Positions 50,978 through 61,206 of a stretch of DNA of 64,000 bases are shown here, in pieces; position 1 is the stretch's first letter, and each line of letters starts with the position of its first letter. Where the stretch lies: positions 682,001 to 746,000 of the forward strand of contig NZ_JQJJ01000009.1 in assembly GCF_000745475.1 (NCBI RefSeq). Direction: 5' to 3'. A program made the translations under genes and the position numbers. The notes beneath the pieces were generated by a model. That model was given only the letters and a program-made list of their open reading frames with translations. It ran no database searches and had not been told where the DNA came from. The stretch is from Allobosea sp. UNC402CLCol. GTDB lineage: Bacteria; Pseudomonadota; Alphaproteobacteria; Rhizobiales; Beijerinckiaceae.

Positions 50978-53023
50978 ATGGGCTATCGCATTGGCGTCGA
51001 CATCGGCGGCACCTTCACCGATTTCAGCGTGCTCGACGAGGAGACCCTGAATCTGCGGACGCTCAAGGTTCTGTCGCGCCCGGACGCTCCAGGGGCTGAG
51101 GTCCTTCAGGGGCTGGATGAGATCGAGAAGCGCTTCGGCATCGCGCCTTCGCAGGTCAGCTACTTCACCCATGGCTCCACAGTGGGCGTGAACAGCATCA
51201 TTCAGGGCAAGGGCGCGAAGCTTGGACTCGTCGTTACCGAAGGCTTCCGCGACGTCCTGGAACTCGCACGCCTGAAGATCCCGGATCCTTATGATCTGTT
51301 CTCGCGCCGACCGGCTCCCTTGGTGCCGAGAGACCGCGTGGCTCCGCTGCCGGAGCGCATCAATGCGGATGGCGTTGCGGAGGTTGTTCCGGAGCCGGCC
51401 GCGATCGCCGCCGCGTTGGGTCGACTGGAAGCAAGCGGGGCCGAGGCGATCGTGATCGCCTTGCTGCACAGCTACAAGAACCCCGCGCATGAACGGCTGG
51501 TCAAAGCCGAGATCGAACGCCTGCGACCTGACTTGCCGGTTTTCTGCTCCGCCGACATCTGGCCAATTGTCCGGGAATACGAGCGCACCATCACGGCCTG
51601 CATCCATGGTTCGGTGCAGCCTCGGGTGTCCCATTACATCGGCCGCCTCGAGGATGCTCTGATCGAGCGGGGGGTCGTGCCCGCTCCGATGATCACCAAG
51701 TCGAACGGTGGTGTCATGACCGCCGCGGCCGGCAAGGTGCGCAGCATCGAGATGCTGCTGTCCGGCACGGCTGCCGGTGTGATCGGTGCAGGCTTCACAG
51801 CCAAGCTGGCCGGCTTCTCCAGAGTCATGAGCCTCGACATCGGTGGCACAAGCGCCGACGTCGCGCTCCTCAAGGACGGGATGCCCGACTTCCGCTCAGG
51901 CGAACTCGTCGGGGAGTATCCGATCTATCTTCCGACGGTATCGGTGTCCTCGATTGGAGCCGGCGGAGGCTCGATTGCCTCCGTCGATGCTTTGGGCGTT
52001 TTACGCGTCGGGCCCGAAAGCGCGGGATCCACTCCTGGGCCGGCCTGCTATGGGCGCGGTGGCGAGCGCGCGACGATCACCGATGCCTTCGCGACCATCG
52101 GCGTCCTCGGCGCCGGCGAGCTCGGATATGGCGCCGTCAACGTCGACCGATCCCGAGCGCTTGCGGCGCTTGAGCCAATCGCCAGAGGCCTCGAACGCTC
52201 TTCGGAACGCGCAGCCGAGGCCATCATCCAGCTCGCGGTCGCCAACATGTACCGCGAAACCAGCCGGCTGTTCTCGCAGGTCGGCGAGGAGCCGAGCGGC
52301 TATGCGCTTCTGGCGTTCGGTGGCGCTGGTCCCATGCTCGGCTGCCTCCTGGCCGATGCCATGGGTATGCAGTCGGTCATCATCCCTCAAACTCCGGGTG
52401 TGCTGGCCGCCCTTGGAGGCCTCCTTGCCGATCTGCGCTCGGATTTCGTGCGCGTGGTCTTTCTCGATGTTGGACCACGATCGTTCGACGGCTTGCGCCA
52501 GTCGATGAACGAGCTCGCAAAAGAAGCTCGCGCCTGGCTCTTCGAAGGGCAGGGCTATGCCGGCGAGGCCACGCTCTCGATCACGGCCGATATGCGCTAC
52601 CGTGGCCAATCCTACGAGATCGAGACGCCCCTGCAGGAGGCGTGGATCGTCGACGGCGACCATGCCGCCATTGCCGCGGCTTTTCATAAGCGTCACGCCG
52701 AAATCTACGATCACTCCGACGATGCGGCAGATGTGCAGATCGTCGCGCTCCGCGTGGTCATCGCAGGGGTCACACCCAAGCCCGAGTTCGCGGAGCAGGG
52801 GCTGGAGCTGCAGCAGGTGAAGCCCAGGAAGCGGGTTCCGGTCGTTCATCAAGGATCGACGATCGAGGCCGGAGTCTTCGAGCGAAACGACATGTCGCCG
52901 GGCTCGTCCTTCGCTGGGCCGGCCGTGATTTTGCAAGACGACACGACGACCTGGGCCCCACCCGGTTTCGAGGGCCATGTCGATGGCTTCGGCAATCTGA
53001 TCCTGAAGCGGAGTGCGATCTGA
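50978..53023 (+). CDS. hyuA: hydantoinase/oxoprolinase family protein, subunit A (second copy)
   Basis: A 681-residue ATP-dependent cyclic-amidohydrolase subunit. MGYRIGVDIGGTFTDFSVLD is the first phosphate loop and MSLDIGGTSADVALLKDG (about residue 285) the second; GPESAGSTPGPACYGRGGER is retained. The C-terminal domain (TADMRYRGQSYEIETPLQ) is as in the copy at 12346-14433, and roughly half of the residues appear identical between the two by eye. The stop shares a base with the hyuB start (TGATG). The same fold, a different regulator and a different importer suggest a different cyclic-amide substrate. Confidence 0.92.
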   Translation: MGYRIGVDIGGTFTDFSVLDEETLNLRTLKVLSRPDAPGAEVLQGLDEIEKRFGIAPSQVSYFTHGSTVGVNSIIQGKGAKLGLVVTEGFRDVLELARLKIPDPYDLFSRRPAPLVPRDRVAPLPERINADGVAEVVPEPAAIAAALGRLEASGAEAIVIALLHSYKNPAHERLVKAEIERLRPDLPVFCSADIWPIVREYERTITACIHGSVQPRVSHYIGRLEDALIERGVVPAPMITKSNGGVMTAAAGKVRSIEMLLSGTAAGVIGAGFTAKLAGFSRVMSLDIGGTSADVALLKDGMPDFRSGELVGEYPIYLPTVSVSSIGAGGGSIASVDALGVLRVGPESAGSTPGPACYGRGGERATITDAFATIGVLGAGELGYGAVNVDRSRALAALEPIARGLERSSERAAEAIIQLAVANMYRETSRLFSQVGEEPSGYALLAFGGAGPMLGCLLADAMGMQSVIIPQTPGVLAALGGLLADLRSDFVRVVFLDVGPRSFDGLRQSMNELAKEARAWLFEGQGYAGEATLSITADMRYRGQSYEIETPLQEAWIVDGDHAAIAAAFHKRHAEIYDHSDDAADVQIVALRVVIAGVTPKPEFAEQGLELQQVKPRKRVPVVHQGSTIEAGVFERNDMSPGSSFAGPAVILQDDTTTWAPPGFEGHVDGFGNLILKRSAI

Positions 53024-55008
53024 TGGCGCTCGATCCTGTCACGCTGCAGATCCTGAAGAGCCATTTCGAGGCTGCGGCCGAGAGCATGGCATTCACGCTT
53101 CTGCGGACAGCGCATTCCGCCTTCGTCAAGGAGACGGAAGATTTTACCAGCGGACTGACGACGCCTTGTGGGCAAACCTTCGCCAGCCCGAAAGACCTCG
53201 GCGCGACCTGGTTCATCGGCCTGGACTATAAGGGCGCGATCGATGCCATCGCGGACTACAAGCCTGGTGACATCTGCATCACCAACGACCCGTATTCCGG
53301 TTACGTCTGCACCCATGCTCCCGACGTCCATCTCTGGATGCCGGTGTTCCATGAGGATCGGCTCGTCTGCTTCGCTGTGGGCCATATCCACAACACCGAT
53401 ATGGGCGGTGCGGTGCCGGCTTCGCTGTCTCGCGCGCTGACGGAGGTGCAGCAGGAGGGGATTCGAATTCCGCCTATGAAGCTCGTCGAAGCCGGGGTGA
53501 TGAACGAGAGCGTGCTGCGCATCATGTTGCGCAATGTCCGCATGCCCGATCAGAACTGGGGCGACCTGAAGGCCCAGATCGCCTCGCTGAAGACCGGTGA
53601 ACGCAAGATCCGCGATGCGATCGCCCGCTTCGGCGTCGACACTGTCTGTGCTGCGACCTATGGCGTGCTCGATCTGGCCGAGAGGCAGGCCCGCCAGCTA
53701 TTCGCCTCGATGCAGGACGGCGATTACGAGTTCAGCGATTACATCGACGAGGATAGCCCCGGCGGCGTTCCATGCCGGTTGAAGCTGTCGGTCAAGGTTC
53801 GGGGTGACGAAGCGATCTTCGACTTCACGGGCAGCGACCCGCAGCTCCAATCGGCGCTGAACATGCCGACGGGCGGTCTGCCGCGCCATATCCTGCCGCT
53901 CGTGGGCTACAACTACGTCGTCTATTCGCTCGATCGAACGGTCGCGCTCAACATGGGGCTTCTGCGCCCGGTTCAGTGCATCCTGCCGGTGGGCTCGGTC
54001 GTCAATCCGGTCTACCCGGCGGCCACAGGCATGCGCAGCCTGACCTGCGCCCGCATCCAAGGGATGGTCATCGGTGCCTTCTCGCGTGCGATGCCTGATC
54101 GCCTGCCCGCCGGCCCGGCGGGCGGCGGCGGTATTCTGAACGTGCGCACCACTGACAGCCGTACGGGTCGGCTGGCCATGGCCTCGATCAACCCGATCAC
54201 AGGTGGGGGAGGCGGAAGTTCGTTCGAGGATGGGCAGGATGGTTCGAATTCCTTCCTGAAGAACACACCCGTCGAGATCACCGAGGCGGAGGTACCTATC
54301 CGCGTCAGGAGCTATGAGCTCGTGCCGGATTCGGGTGGTCCGGGGCGCTACCGTGGTGGCCTCGCGGCTCAGATGACATTCCAGATGTTCACGCCGAACT
54401 CGGTCGTGACCGCCCGAAACCGGGACCGTGTTCGCTTTTCCTGCTGGGGCCTCGAGGGCGGCCTGCCAGGCTCGACCTGCGGCTTCCTTCGCGTCAATGG
54501 CAACACGAACCCGGAAGATTTGGGGAACACCGACGTGGTTCGCTGCGGCCCCGGAGACGTTCTGACGATTTCGGCGGCAGGCGCAGGTGGCTGGGGTGAT
54601 CCTTTCGAACGTCCCGAGCATGAGGTTTTGAGGGACGTTCTCGGGGGCAAGGTCACCGAAAGCGGCGCCAGAGCCTATGGCGTCGTGGTCGAGGATGGTG
54701 TCATCGATGAGGCTGCCACCAAGGCCCTGCGATCGGCGCCGCGGGAAAGCAGAGACGGCATGACCTTCGATCCCGAGAGGCTGAGCTTCGAGCGCGTTTG
54801 GTCGGACGCCGTTTGGGACCGCCTTTCGCAGCACTTGTTTGCCCTTCCTGTGGAGTGGCGCTTCTTCGTCAAGCATGAGCTCTTCGCGGCGGTGAATGCC
54901 GATGCCGCCGCCAAGGACGATCCGGTTGCGGCGTTGGAGCGGGCCTATGCCCGTGTTCTGGAACAGTATCCGCAGATCGTGCCTCGTCAGCTGGAGGACG
55001 CGGCATGA
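53023..55008 (+). CDS. hyuB: hydantoinase B/oxoprolinase family protein, subunit B (second copy)
   Basis: A 661-residue partner of the HyuA just upstream, with which it overlaps by one base. MALDPVTLQILKSHFEAAAE is the canonical N-terminus, followed by LRTAHSAFVKETEDF, TNDPYSGYVCTHAPDVHLWM and GHIHNTDMGGAVPASLSRAL. The glycine-rich loop GGGGGSSFEDGQDGSN is present. It matches the copy at 14439-16427 along the full length, including the C-terminal EWRFFVKHELF. Together the pair should hydrolyse a cyclic amide with ATP. The start of the next gene overlaps the stop by four bases (ATGA). Confidence 0.92.
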   Translation: MALDPVTLQILKSHFEAAAESMAFTLLRTAHSAFVKETEDFTSGLTTPCGQTFASPKDLGATWFIGLDYKGAIDAIADYKPGDICITNDPYSGYVCTHAPDVHLWMPVFHEDRLVCFAVGHIHNTDMGGAVPASLSRALTEVQQEGIRIPPMKLVEAGVMNESVLRIMLRNVRMPDQNWGDLKAQIASLKTGERKIRDAIARFGVDTVCAATYGVLDLAERQARQLFASMQDGDYEFSDYIDEDSPGGVPCRLKLSVKVRGDEAIFDFTGSDPQLQSALNMPTGGLPRHILPLVGYNYVVYSLDRTVALNMGLLRPVQCILPVGSVVNPVYPAATGMRSLTCARIQGMVIGAFSRAMPDRLPAGPAGGGGILNVRTTDSRTGRLAMASINPITGGGGGSSFEDGQDGSNSFLKNTPVEITEAEVPIRVRSYELVPDSGGPGRYRGGLAAQMTFQMFTPNSVVTARNRDRVRFSCWGLEGGLPGSTCGFLRVNGNTNPEDLGNTDVVRCGPGDVLTISAAGAGGWGDPFERPEHEVLRDVLGGKVTESGARAYGVVVEDGVIDEAATKALRSAPRESRDGMTFDPERLSFERVWSDAVWDRLSQHLFALPVEWRFFVKHELFAAVNADAAAKDDPVAALERAYARVLEQYPQIVPRQLEDAA

Positions 55009-55748
55009 ATATCGAGTTCATCGACCAGACCGTGCTGGTGGCCGGAGCGGCCCGTGGCATCGGCCGTGGCATCGTCGAGGAATTTGCGGCGAGGGGCGCG
55101 AATGTTTTCGCGGCAGATCGGCTCAAGGAGGAGATGGCCGGCCTGCCGGCGCATGCGACGCAGCTCGATCTGCTCGACAAGGCGGCGGTCAACCGATGGG
55201 TCGCTGAGGCCGAAGGGACCAGCGGGCGCGCACCCGACGTCCTTGTCTACGTCGCCGGCGGAGTTCTCGGGCAGAGCGCGAAGGCACTTGAGGATGTCGA
55301 GGAGGCCGACTGGCGCGCTGTGCTCGACGTCAATTTGACGGGCGCCTTCCTGTCCTCCCAGGCGGTTTGCACCGGCATGAAGGCGCGCGGCAAGGGGCGG
55401 ATCGTTCTGATCGCCAGCGGTGCCGGGCTGCGCACCTCGCTGACAGGGATTCAGGCTTATGCCTCCGCCAAGGCCGGCGAGATCGGGCTGGCGCGCCAGC
55501 TCGGGCAGGAGCTCGGGCCGTTCGGGGTCACGGTCAACGCGGTTGCCCCAGGGTTCCAGCGCACGAGCCCGGACTATGAGCGGCAGTGGCAGTCGTATTC
55601 GGCCGAGCGGCAGGAAAACATGATTGCCAACACGGCGCGGCGTCGGCCGGGGACGCCGCAGGACATCGCCTACACGGTCATGTTCCTCGCCTCCGACTAT
55701 GCGGATTTCATCACAGGCCAGGTCGTCTCGGTGACCGGCAGCCCTTGA
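55005..55748 (+). CDS. short-chain dehydrogenase/reductase (SDR)
   Basis: A 247-residue SDR, second of the operon: VLVAGAARGIGRGIVEEFAA is the cofactor motif, VLVYVAGGVLGQ replaces the usual NNAG motif, and YASAKAGEIG holds Tyr-x3-Lys. The start overlaps the hyuB stop (ATGA). The altered NNAG motif (YVAGG) is uncommon but occurs in active SDRs. It probably handles the carbonyl or alcohol produced after ring opening. Substrate unknown. Confidence 0.9.
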   Translation: MNIEFIDQTVLVAGAARGIGRGIVEEFAARGANVFAADRLKEEMAGLPAHATQLDLLDKAAVNRWVAEAEGTSGRAPDVLVYVAGGVLGQSAKALEDVEEADWRAVLDVNLTGAFLSSQAVCTGMKARGKGRIVLIASGAGLRTSLTGIQAYASAKAGEIGLARQLGQELGPFGVTVNAVAPGFQRTSPDYERQWQSYSAERQENMIANTARRRPGTPQDIAYTVMFLASDYADFITGQVVSVTGSP

Positions 55749-55773
55749 AACACGACATCAATGGAGGGACGGC

Positions 55774-57342
55774 ATGACGACGACACGGAGAGACGCGCTT
55801 AAAGCGGTTGCAGGATCGGTCGCCCTCGCTTCGCTCTCGATCGAGGGAGCTCTGGCACAGGCCGGGGGCAAGTTCGTCTACGCGAACAACAGCCCGTACG
55901 ATAACCTCGATCCGCATACCATTTTCGATACGGCCCGCGCCGCTTCGCGCTTCAATCTCTACGACGGGCTCTACCGCTGGGTCGACAATCCTCCCAAGAT
56001 GATCCCATGGCTGGCGGAGAGCCATACCGTCTCGGATGACGGCAAGGTCTACACGTTCAAGCTGCGGCAGAACGCCAAGTTTCACGATGGCAAACCGCTG
56101 ACGTCTGCCGACGTCGTCTATTCGATCGAGCGCATCCTCGCCCTCAAGAAGGGCCCCGCCAGCCTGTACCTCGACAGCATCAAGCCGGGATCGACACAGG
56201 CGCCCGATCCTCACACGGTCGTCTTCAACCTGAATGGCCCATCCGCGATTTTCCTGACCACCGTGCCCGACATCCTCGTGGTCAACAGCGCGCTGGTGAA
56301 GGCCAATGAGAAGGACGGGGACTGGGGCGAGGCCTGGCTCACGCGCAACGAGGCGGGCTCCGGATCCTACGCTCTTCGTCGGCATGACCCGGCCGTGGGC
56401 TTCACCGCACGCCGCTTCGCCGAACATTTTGCGGGGTGGACCGGCCAGCCCTTCGACGACCTTGAATTCCGCACCGTCCTTGAGACGAACACCCGCGTGC
56501 TCGGCTTGATCCGCGGCGATTTCCAGGGCGCCGATGGCTACCTTCCCTACGATCAGATCCAGCGGCTTCGGCAGTCGAGCAACGTTCAGATCATCGAGCA
56601 GGAATCGATGCGGGTGTTCATCCTGGCGTTGAACTGCACCAAGCCGCCGATGAACAATCCGAACTTCCGCCGCGCGCTGGCCTACGCATTCGACTACGAT
56701 GGCTTCATCAAGAGCATCATGAAGGATTCGGTCTCGCGTAATCCGGGGCCCAATCCCAACAACATCTGGGGCACGCCGGCCGGCCTCAAGGGTTACAGCT
56801 ACAATCTCGAAAAGGCCCGCGAGGAGCTGAAGAAGGTGACGGAGCCGCTGCGCCCGATCACCATCAACGCCCTTGCCGGCTTCAGCGAATCCGAGCAGGC
56901 GGCGACGCTGTTCCAGAGCACTCTGCGCCAGATTGGTGTCGAGGTCGTGGTCGAGGTTTCGCCCTGGTCCGTCGTGTCCAGCCGGATGCGCAAGGCCGAC
57001 ACCCAGGCCGATATCGTGCCGCTATGGAAGAGCACTTACTATGTCGACCCCAATAACTGGGTCGGGGAGCTGTATGGCACGCGCTATCACGGCACGCGTA
57101 CCTTCTCGTACTACAGCAACCCCGAATTCGATAAGCGGCTCGACCGTGCCCTTGTCTCCAGTGACCAGGACGAACGGCGCAAGCTCTACGAGGAAATGAC
57201 CCAGATGGTGAACGACGATGCCGCCGGCATCTTCGTTTACAACACGCGTTGGTACGGACCCTATTCGAGCAAGGTCGAGGGCATCCGCTTCTCCCCGGTC
57301 AGCAACGGCCAGGACATTCGCTGGGCATCTCTCAAGCGCTGA
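55774..57342 (+). CDS. ABC transporter solute-binding protein, peptide type (family 5), Tat-exported
   Basis: A 522-residue periplasmic protein with twin-arginine signal TTTRRDALKAVAGSVALASL. The family segments are VYTFKLRQNAKFHDGKPLTS, ADVVYSIERIL and the closing NTRWYGPYSSKVEGIRFSPV. It would capture the operon's substrate for the permeases and ATPases encoded next. A 25-base gap separates it from the SDR gene. A family-5 rather than family-3 binding protein fits a bulkier ligand than that of the LysR-controlled importer. Confidence 0.9.
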   Translation: MTTTRRDALKAVAGSVALASLSIEGALAQAGGKFVYANNSPYDNLDPHTIFDTARAASRFNLYDGLYRWVDNPPKMIPWLAESHTVSDDGKVYTFKLRQNAKFHDGKPLTSADVVYSIERILALKKGPASLYLDSIKPGSTQAPDPHTVVFNLNGPSAIFLTTVPDILVVNSALVKANEKDGDWGEAWLTRNEAGSGSYALRRHDPAVGFTARRFAEHFAGWTGQPFDDLEFRTVLETNTRVLGLIRGDFQGADGYLPYDQIQRLRQSSNVQIIEQESMRVFILALNCTKPPMNNPNFRRALAYAFDYDGFIKSIMKDSVSRNPGPNPNNIWGTPAGLKGYSYNLEKAREELKKVTEPLRPITINALAGFSESEQAATLFQSTLRQIGVEVVVEVSPWSVVSSRMRKADTQADIVPLWKSTYYVDPNNWVGELYGTRYHGTRTFSYYSNPEFDKRLDRALVSSDQDERRKLYEEMTQMVNDDAAGIFVYNTRWYGPYSSKVEGIRFSPVSNGQDIRWASLKR

Positions 57343-57376
57343 GCGGTCCTGACTTCTTCCAACCGGAGGCGTTGCC

Positions 57377-58381
57377 ATGAACTGGCTGTCAATGGTGGCG
57401 AACCGATTGCTCTGGTTCGTGCCAACCCTCGTGGGGCTGCTCGCGATCGTATTCGTGCTGTCGCGGGTGATCCCTGTCGACCCAGCGGTCTTGGCCGCGG
57501 GGGAGAACGCTTCCGCTGCGCAGGTCCAGCAGGTGCGGGAGCGCTTCGGGTTCGACAAGCCATTGCCGATTCAGTTCGCGAACTACCTGCGCGACATCGC
57601 GCAGGGCAATCTCGGCACCAGTCTCTTTACCCAGCAGCCCATCGTCGACGATCTGGCATCGCGTCTTCCCGCGACGCTGGAACTGACGATCTTTGCCGTT
57701 CTGATCGCAGGCCTCGTCGGCATCCCCTTGGGCGTGCTTTGCGGCCTGCACCGGAATTCATGGATCGACCACGTGCTTCGGGTCGTGACGGTTTCCGGCC
57801 TGGCGGTGGCATCCTTCTGGTTGGCGATGCAGTTCCAGTTCCTCTTCTCGATGAAACTCGGATGGCTGCCGCTTTCGGGACGCATCGAGGGATTTCCGCC
57901 TGAGCCGGTGACGGGGCTCATGCTGGTGGACGCAATGATCGAAGGCGATCGCGAGATGATCGGCTCCGCATTCAGGCACATTGTCTTGCCGACACTGACC
58001 CTGGCTTTGCCGGCGGCGGCCACGGTCGTCCGCTTTACCCGAAACGGCGTTATCGGCGTGATCAATTCGCCGTCCGTCGCCTACCAGACGGCGATGGGAC
58101 TGCCACGCCGCCTGATCGTCTGGAAATACGTGCTTCGCATGGCGTTGACCGCAACCGTCACGCAGCTCGGACTGATTTTTGGCATCCTCTTGGCCGGCGC
58201 GGTCGTCGTCGAAACGGTCTTTGATTGGCCCGGCCTGGGTGCCTACGCCGTGCGCTCGATCCTGCAGTCCGACTACAACGCCGTGATGGGCTTTACGCTC
58301 TGCACGGGCGCACTCTTCGTCCTGATCAATCTGCTGGTGGACATGCTGCAGGCTGCGATCGACCCGCGAGGTGCGGCCTGA
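57377..58381 (+). CDS. peptide-type ABC transporter permease (DppB-like)
   Basis: A 334-residue membrane protein: FVPTLVGLLAIVFVLSRVIP is the first helix, followed by FGFDKPLPIQFANYLRDIAQ, LGTSLFTQQPI and the coupling loop MGLPRRLIVWKYVLRMALT. About six helices are visible. GGAGGCGTTGCC precedes the start. Its stop overlaps the DppC-like start by one base (TGATG). Confidence 0.93.
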   Translation: MNWLSMVANRLLWFVPTLVGLLAIVFVLSRVIPVDPAVLAAGENASAAQVQQVRERFGFDKPLPIQFANYLRDIAQGNLGTSLFTQQPIVDDLASRLPATLELTIFAVLIAGLVGIPLGVLCGLHRNSWIDHVLRVVTVSGLAVASFWLAMQFQFLFSMKLGWLPLSGRIEGFPPEPVTGLMLVDAMIEGDREMIGSAFRHIVLPTLTLALPAAATVVRFTRNGVIGVINSPSVAYQTAMGLPRRLIVWKYVLRMALTATVTQLGLIFGILLAGAVVVETVFDWPGLGAYAVRSILQSDYNAVMGFTLCTGALFVLINLLVDMLQAAIDPRGAA

Positions 58382-59220
58382 TGGATCTCCTGAAACGCTT
58401 CGCCAAAGATAAAGCGGCATTCATTGGGTTGAGCTTGCTGGGCCTGCTTGTGCTGGCTGCAATGTTTGCGCCGCTGCTGGCTCCATTTCCGAACGATGTC
58501 TTCGATTTCCATATCGCGAACCGGCTTCAACCGCCTTCGGCTACCGCGCTTTTCGGCACCGACCGGATGGGCAGCGATATCTTCAGCCGGATGCTGTTCG
58601 GCGCGCGGATCACGCTGATGCTGGCGGGAATTGCCGTCGGCTCTGCGCTCGTCATCGGCGTACCGATCGGTCTTATCGCCGGCTACTACCAGAATTGGGT
58701 CAGCGACGCGCTGATGCGGATTGCCGAGATCTTCCTGGCGGTGCCTCAGATCGTTCTGGCCATCGCGATCGCGCAGACGCTCGGACCATCGATCGAGAAC
58801 GTCATTCTGGCGCTATCTTTGACCTATTGGCCCTTCTGGGCGCGGCTGGTCTATGCCGAGACGCGATCCATGCGCAACGAGGTCTTCGTGGAGTCCGCCG
58901 TCGCGCTCGGTGCATCGCCTTGGCGCGTCATCGTCTTGCACATCCTGCCGAACATCGCTTCGCCCATCATCGTTCGGACGTCGATTGGCATGGGCGCGAC
59001 GATTCTGACCGCGGCAACGCTGGGCTTCCTGGGGCTCGGCGCTCCGCCTCCAACTCCTGAATGGGGGAGGATGATTGCGGAAAGCCGCGAATTTCTGCCT
59101 GAAGCCTGGTGGTACGCACTCGCTCCGGGCATCGCGATCTTCCTGACGGTGCTGGGCTTCAATCTCTTTGGCGACGGCCTGCGCGACATCCTCGATCCGC
59201 GTACGCGGCGCAGCGTCTGA
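58381..59220 (+). CDS. peptide-type ABC transporter permease (DppC-like)
   Basis: A 279-residue membrane protein starting at ATG 58381, inside the TGATG overlap with the preceding stop. FIGLSLLGLLVLAAMFAPLL is the first helix, FGTDRMGSDIFSRMLFGARI is the family signature and ALGASPWRVIVLHILPN the ATPase-coupling loop. The longer open frame upstream overlaps dppB-like and is read-through. Confidence 0.93.
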   Translation: MDLLKRFAKDKAAFIGLSLLGLLVLAAMFAPLLAPFPNDVFDFHIANRLQPPSATALFGTDRMGSDIFSRMLFGARITLMLAGIAVGSALVIGVPIGLIAGYYQNWVSDALMRIAEIFLAVPQIVLAIAIAQTLGPSIENVILALSLTYWPFWARLVYAETRSMRNEVFVESAVALGASPWRVIVLHILPNIASPIIVRTSIGMGATILTAATLGFLGLGAPPPTPEWGRMIAESREFLPEAWWYALAPGIAIFLTVLGFNLFGDGLRDILDPRTRRSV

Positions 59221-59222
59221 TC

Positions 59223-60227
59223 ATGAGCAATCTCCTCGATATTCAGGCCCTGTCTCTGGGCTTCCGAACGGAAAAAGGGCTCGCCAAGGTCCTCGATCGG
59301 ATCGATCTCAGCGTGAAGCCTGGTGAAATCGTCGGACTGGTCGGCGAGTCCGGCTGTGGCAAGTCAACGCTCGCCCGTGCGATCCTGGGGACGCTTCCCG
59401 AAGGCCAAACAGAGATCAACAGCGGGCACATCCGGCTGGACGGTGTCGATATGCTCTCGGGCGGCAAGGCGGCCGAGCATCTACGCGGCCGTGTCGTTAC
59501 CTTCGTCCCGCAAGACCCCTTTGCGAGCTTCAACCCTCTGTTTCGGATCGGCACCCAGATCCACGACCTGATGCGCTTCAAAGCCCCCCGGGACGGAAAA
59601 GGGAGTTTTGGCCGTTCGCGCAAGGCAGATGAGGCAAGCGCCATTGCCATGCTCGATGCGGTTCAGTTGCCGCAGCCGAAGGCCATTCTGGACAAGTATC
59701 CCCACCAGCTATCGGGCGGCCAGCGCCAGCGGGTGATGATCGCCATGGCGCTCCTTCCTCAACCTCGAATGATCATCGCCGACGAGCCTACGACCGCTCT
59801 GGACGTGACGGTCCAGGCGCAGATCCTGGGGTTGCTGCGGCGGCTGGCGGTTGAACGCGGGGTGTCCGTCTTGTTCACGACCCATGATCTTGGCGCGGCC
59901 TGGGAAATCTGCGACCGCGTGGTGGTCATGTATGCCGGTCAGACTGCGGAAATTGCCCCGCGCGAGCAATTCTTCAGCCACCCTCGCCACCCTTATACGC
60001 GGATGCTGCTCGATAGCCTGCCCGCGCCTGGGCGCGACCCTGTCGGAATTCCCGGCGGGGTTCCCAGCCCGCTCAAGGCCCCCAACGGTTGCCGCTTCAA
60101 TCCCCGCTGCCCCCGCGCGACGGACATTTGCCACGAAACAAGGCCGGCGCTGATTGCAGAGCCCAATGGCCACGCCGTTGCGTGTCATCATCCCTGGTCG
60201 GCCGAGGCGGAGGCCGCGCATGTCTGA
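59223..60227 (+). CDS. peptide-type ABC transporter ATPase (DppD-like)
   Basis: A 334-residue ATPase: Walker [11 protein letters not shown]-loop [14 protein letters not shown], signature [16 protein letters not shown], Walker [13 protein letters not shown], switch [10 protein letters not shown]. The C-terminal extension [20 protein letters not shown] has the Cys-containing motif (C-x5-6-C) of oligopeptide-type ATPases. It starts 2 bases past the permease stop. It works as a heterodimer with the next protein. Confidence 0.93.
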   Translation: MSNLLDIQALSLGFRTEKGLAKVLDRIDLSVKPGEIVGLVGESGCGKSTLARAILGTLPEGQTEINSGHIRLDGVDMLSGGKAAEHLRGRVVTFVPQDPFASFNPLFRIGTQIHDLMRFKAPRDGKGSFGRSRKADEASAIAMLDAVQLPQPKAILDKYPHQLSGGQRQRVMIAMALLPQPRMIIADEPTTALDVTVQAQILGLLRRLAVERGVSVLFTTHDLGAAWEICDRVVVMYAGQTAEIAPREQFFSHPRHPYTRMLLDSLPAPGRDPVGIPGGVPSPLKAPNGCRFNPRCPRATDICHETRPALIAEPNGHAVACHHPWSAEAEAAHV

Positions 60228-61206
60228 GACCAGTAATCCTCCCATTCTCGAAGTCGACAATCTGGCCCGGCACTTCCCGGTCCGAGGGTTCCTGAACCGG
60301 AAGGTTGGCAGCCTGCGCGCGCTGGACGATGTCTCCTTCGCGGTCGAGCCCGGCGAAATTCTGGGAATTGTCGGTGAATCCGGCTGCGGCAAGTCCACGC
60401 TCGGCAAGACGCTCATGGGCATCCACGAGCCGAGCGAGGGCGAAGTCCGCATGCTGGGCGAGAGGATCGCCTCGCCGGGCCAGAAGCGTGCTCCCAAAAT
60501 CCGTGCGCGCCTTCAATATGTCTATCAGGATCCGGGCGCTTCTCTCGATCCACGCTGGACGCTGCGCCGTTCGCTCCACGAGCCACTGATCATTCACACC
60601 GACTGGTCGAGAGAAAAGCGGGAGGAGAAGGTCAGGGAAATCGTCAAGGCGGTCGGATTGCCCGTCGAACATCTCGACCTTTATCCGCATGAAATCAGCG
60701 GTGGCCAACAGCGGCGCGTTGGGCTGGCTCGGATTCTGGTTCTCGGGCCGGAACTGGTCATCTTCGACGAGCCCACCTCGGGACTGGACGTTTCGGTACA
60801 GGCGACCGTGCTGCGCCTGTTCCGAGACCTCAAATCGGAATTCGATCTGACCTATCTCTTCATCAGCCACGATCTCGCTGTCGTGCAGTCGATCTGCGAC
60901 CGCGTCATCGTCATGTACCTTGGCAGGATCGTGGAGATCGGGAAGACTGCTGACGTCTTTGCCGCTCCCCGCCATCCCTATACACAAGCTCTCCTCTCGG
61001 CTGCGCCACGCATCGGCGGGCCTCGCGTGACCGAGAATTTCTCCCTGCAAGGCGAGCCACCCGATCCATCCAATGTTCCGAGCGGATGTCGGTTCAGGAC
61101 GCGTTGTCAGCACGCGATCTCAGATTGTGCCAAGACCGACCCGCATCTTGACGATCGCGATGGCCATGGCGTCGCTTGCTTGCGGTGGCGTGAGTTGAGC
61201 GCGTGA
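60220..61206 (+). CDS. peptide-type ABC transporter ATPase (DppF-like)
   Basis: A 328-residue ATPase overlapping the preceding gene by 8 bases: Walker [11 protein letters not shown]-loop YVYQDPGASLDPRW, signature ISGGQQRRVGLARIL, Walker B LVIFDEPTSGLD, switch FISHDLAVVQ, and the C-terminal GCRFRTRCQHAISDCAKTDP. It completes the importer made of the binding protein, two permeases and DppD-like ATPase. Confidence 0.93.
   Translation: MSETSNPPILEVDNLARHFPVRGFLNRKVGSLRALDDVSFAVEPGEILGIVGESGCGKSTLGKTLMGIHEPSEGEVRMLGERIASPGQKRAPKIRARLQYVYQDPGASLDPRWTLRRSLHEPLIIHTDWSREKREEKVREIVKAVGLPVEHLDLYPHEISGGQQRRVGLARILVLGPELVIFDEPTSGLDVSVQATVLRLFRDLKSEFDLTYLFISHDLAVVQSICDRVIVMYLGRIVEIGKTADVFAAPRHPYTQALLSAAPRIGGPRVTENFSLQGEPPDPSNVPSGCRFRTRCQHAISDCAKTDPHLDDRDGHGVACLRWRELSA

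Noticed and set aside
54241-54252. GGTTCGAATTCC resembling a tRNA T-arm
   Set aside because: It lies inside hyuB coding sequence and no acceptor, D- or anticodon stem fits around it.
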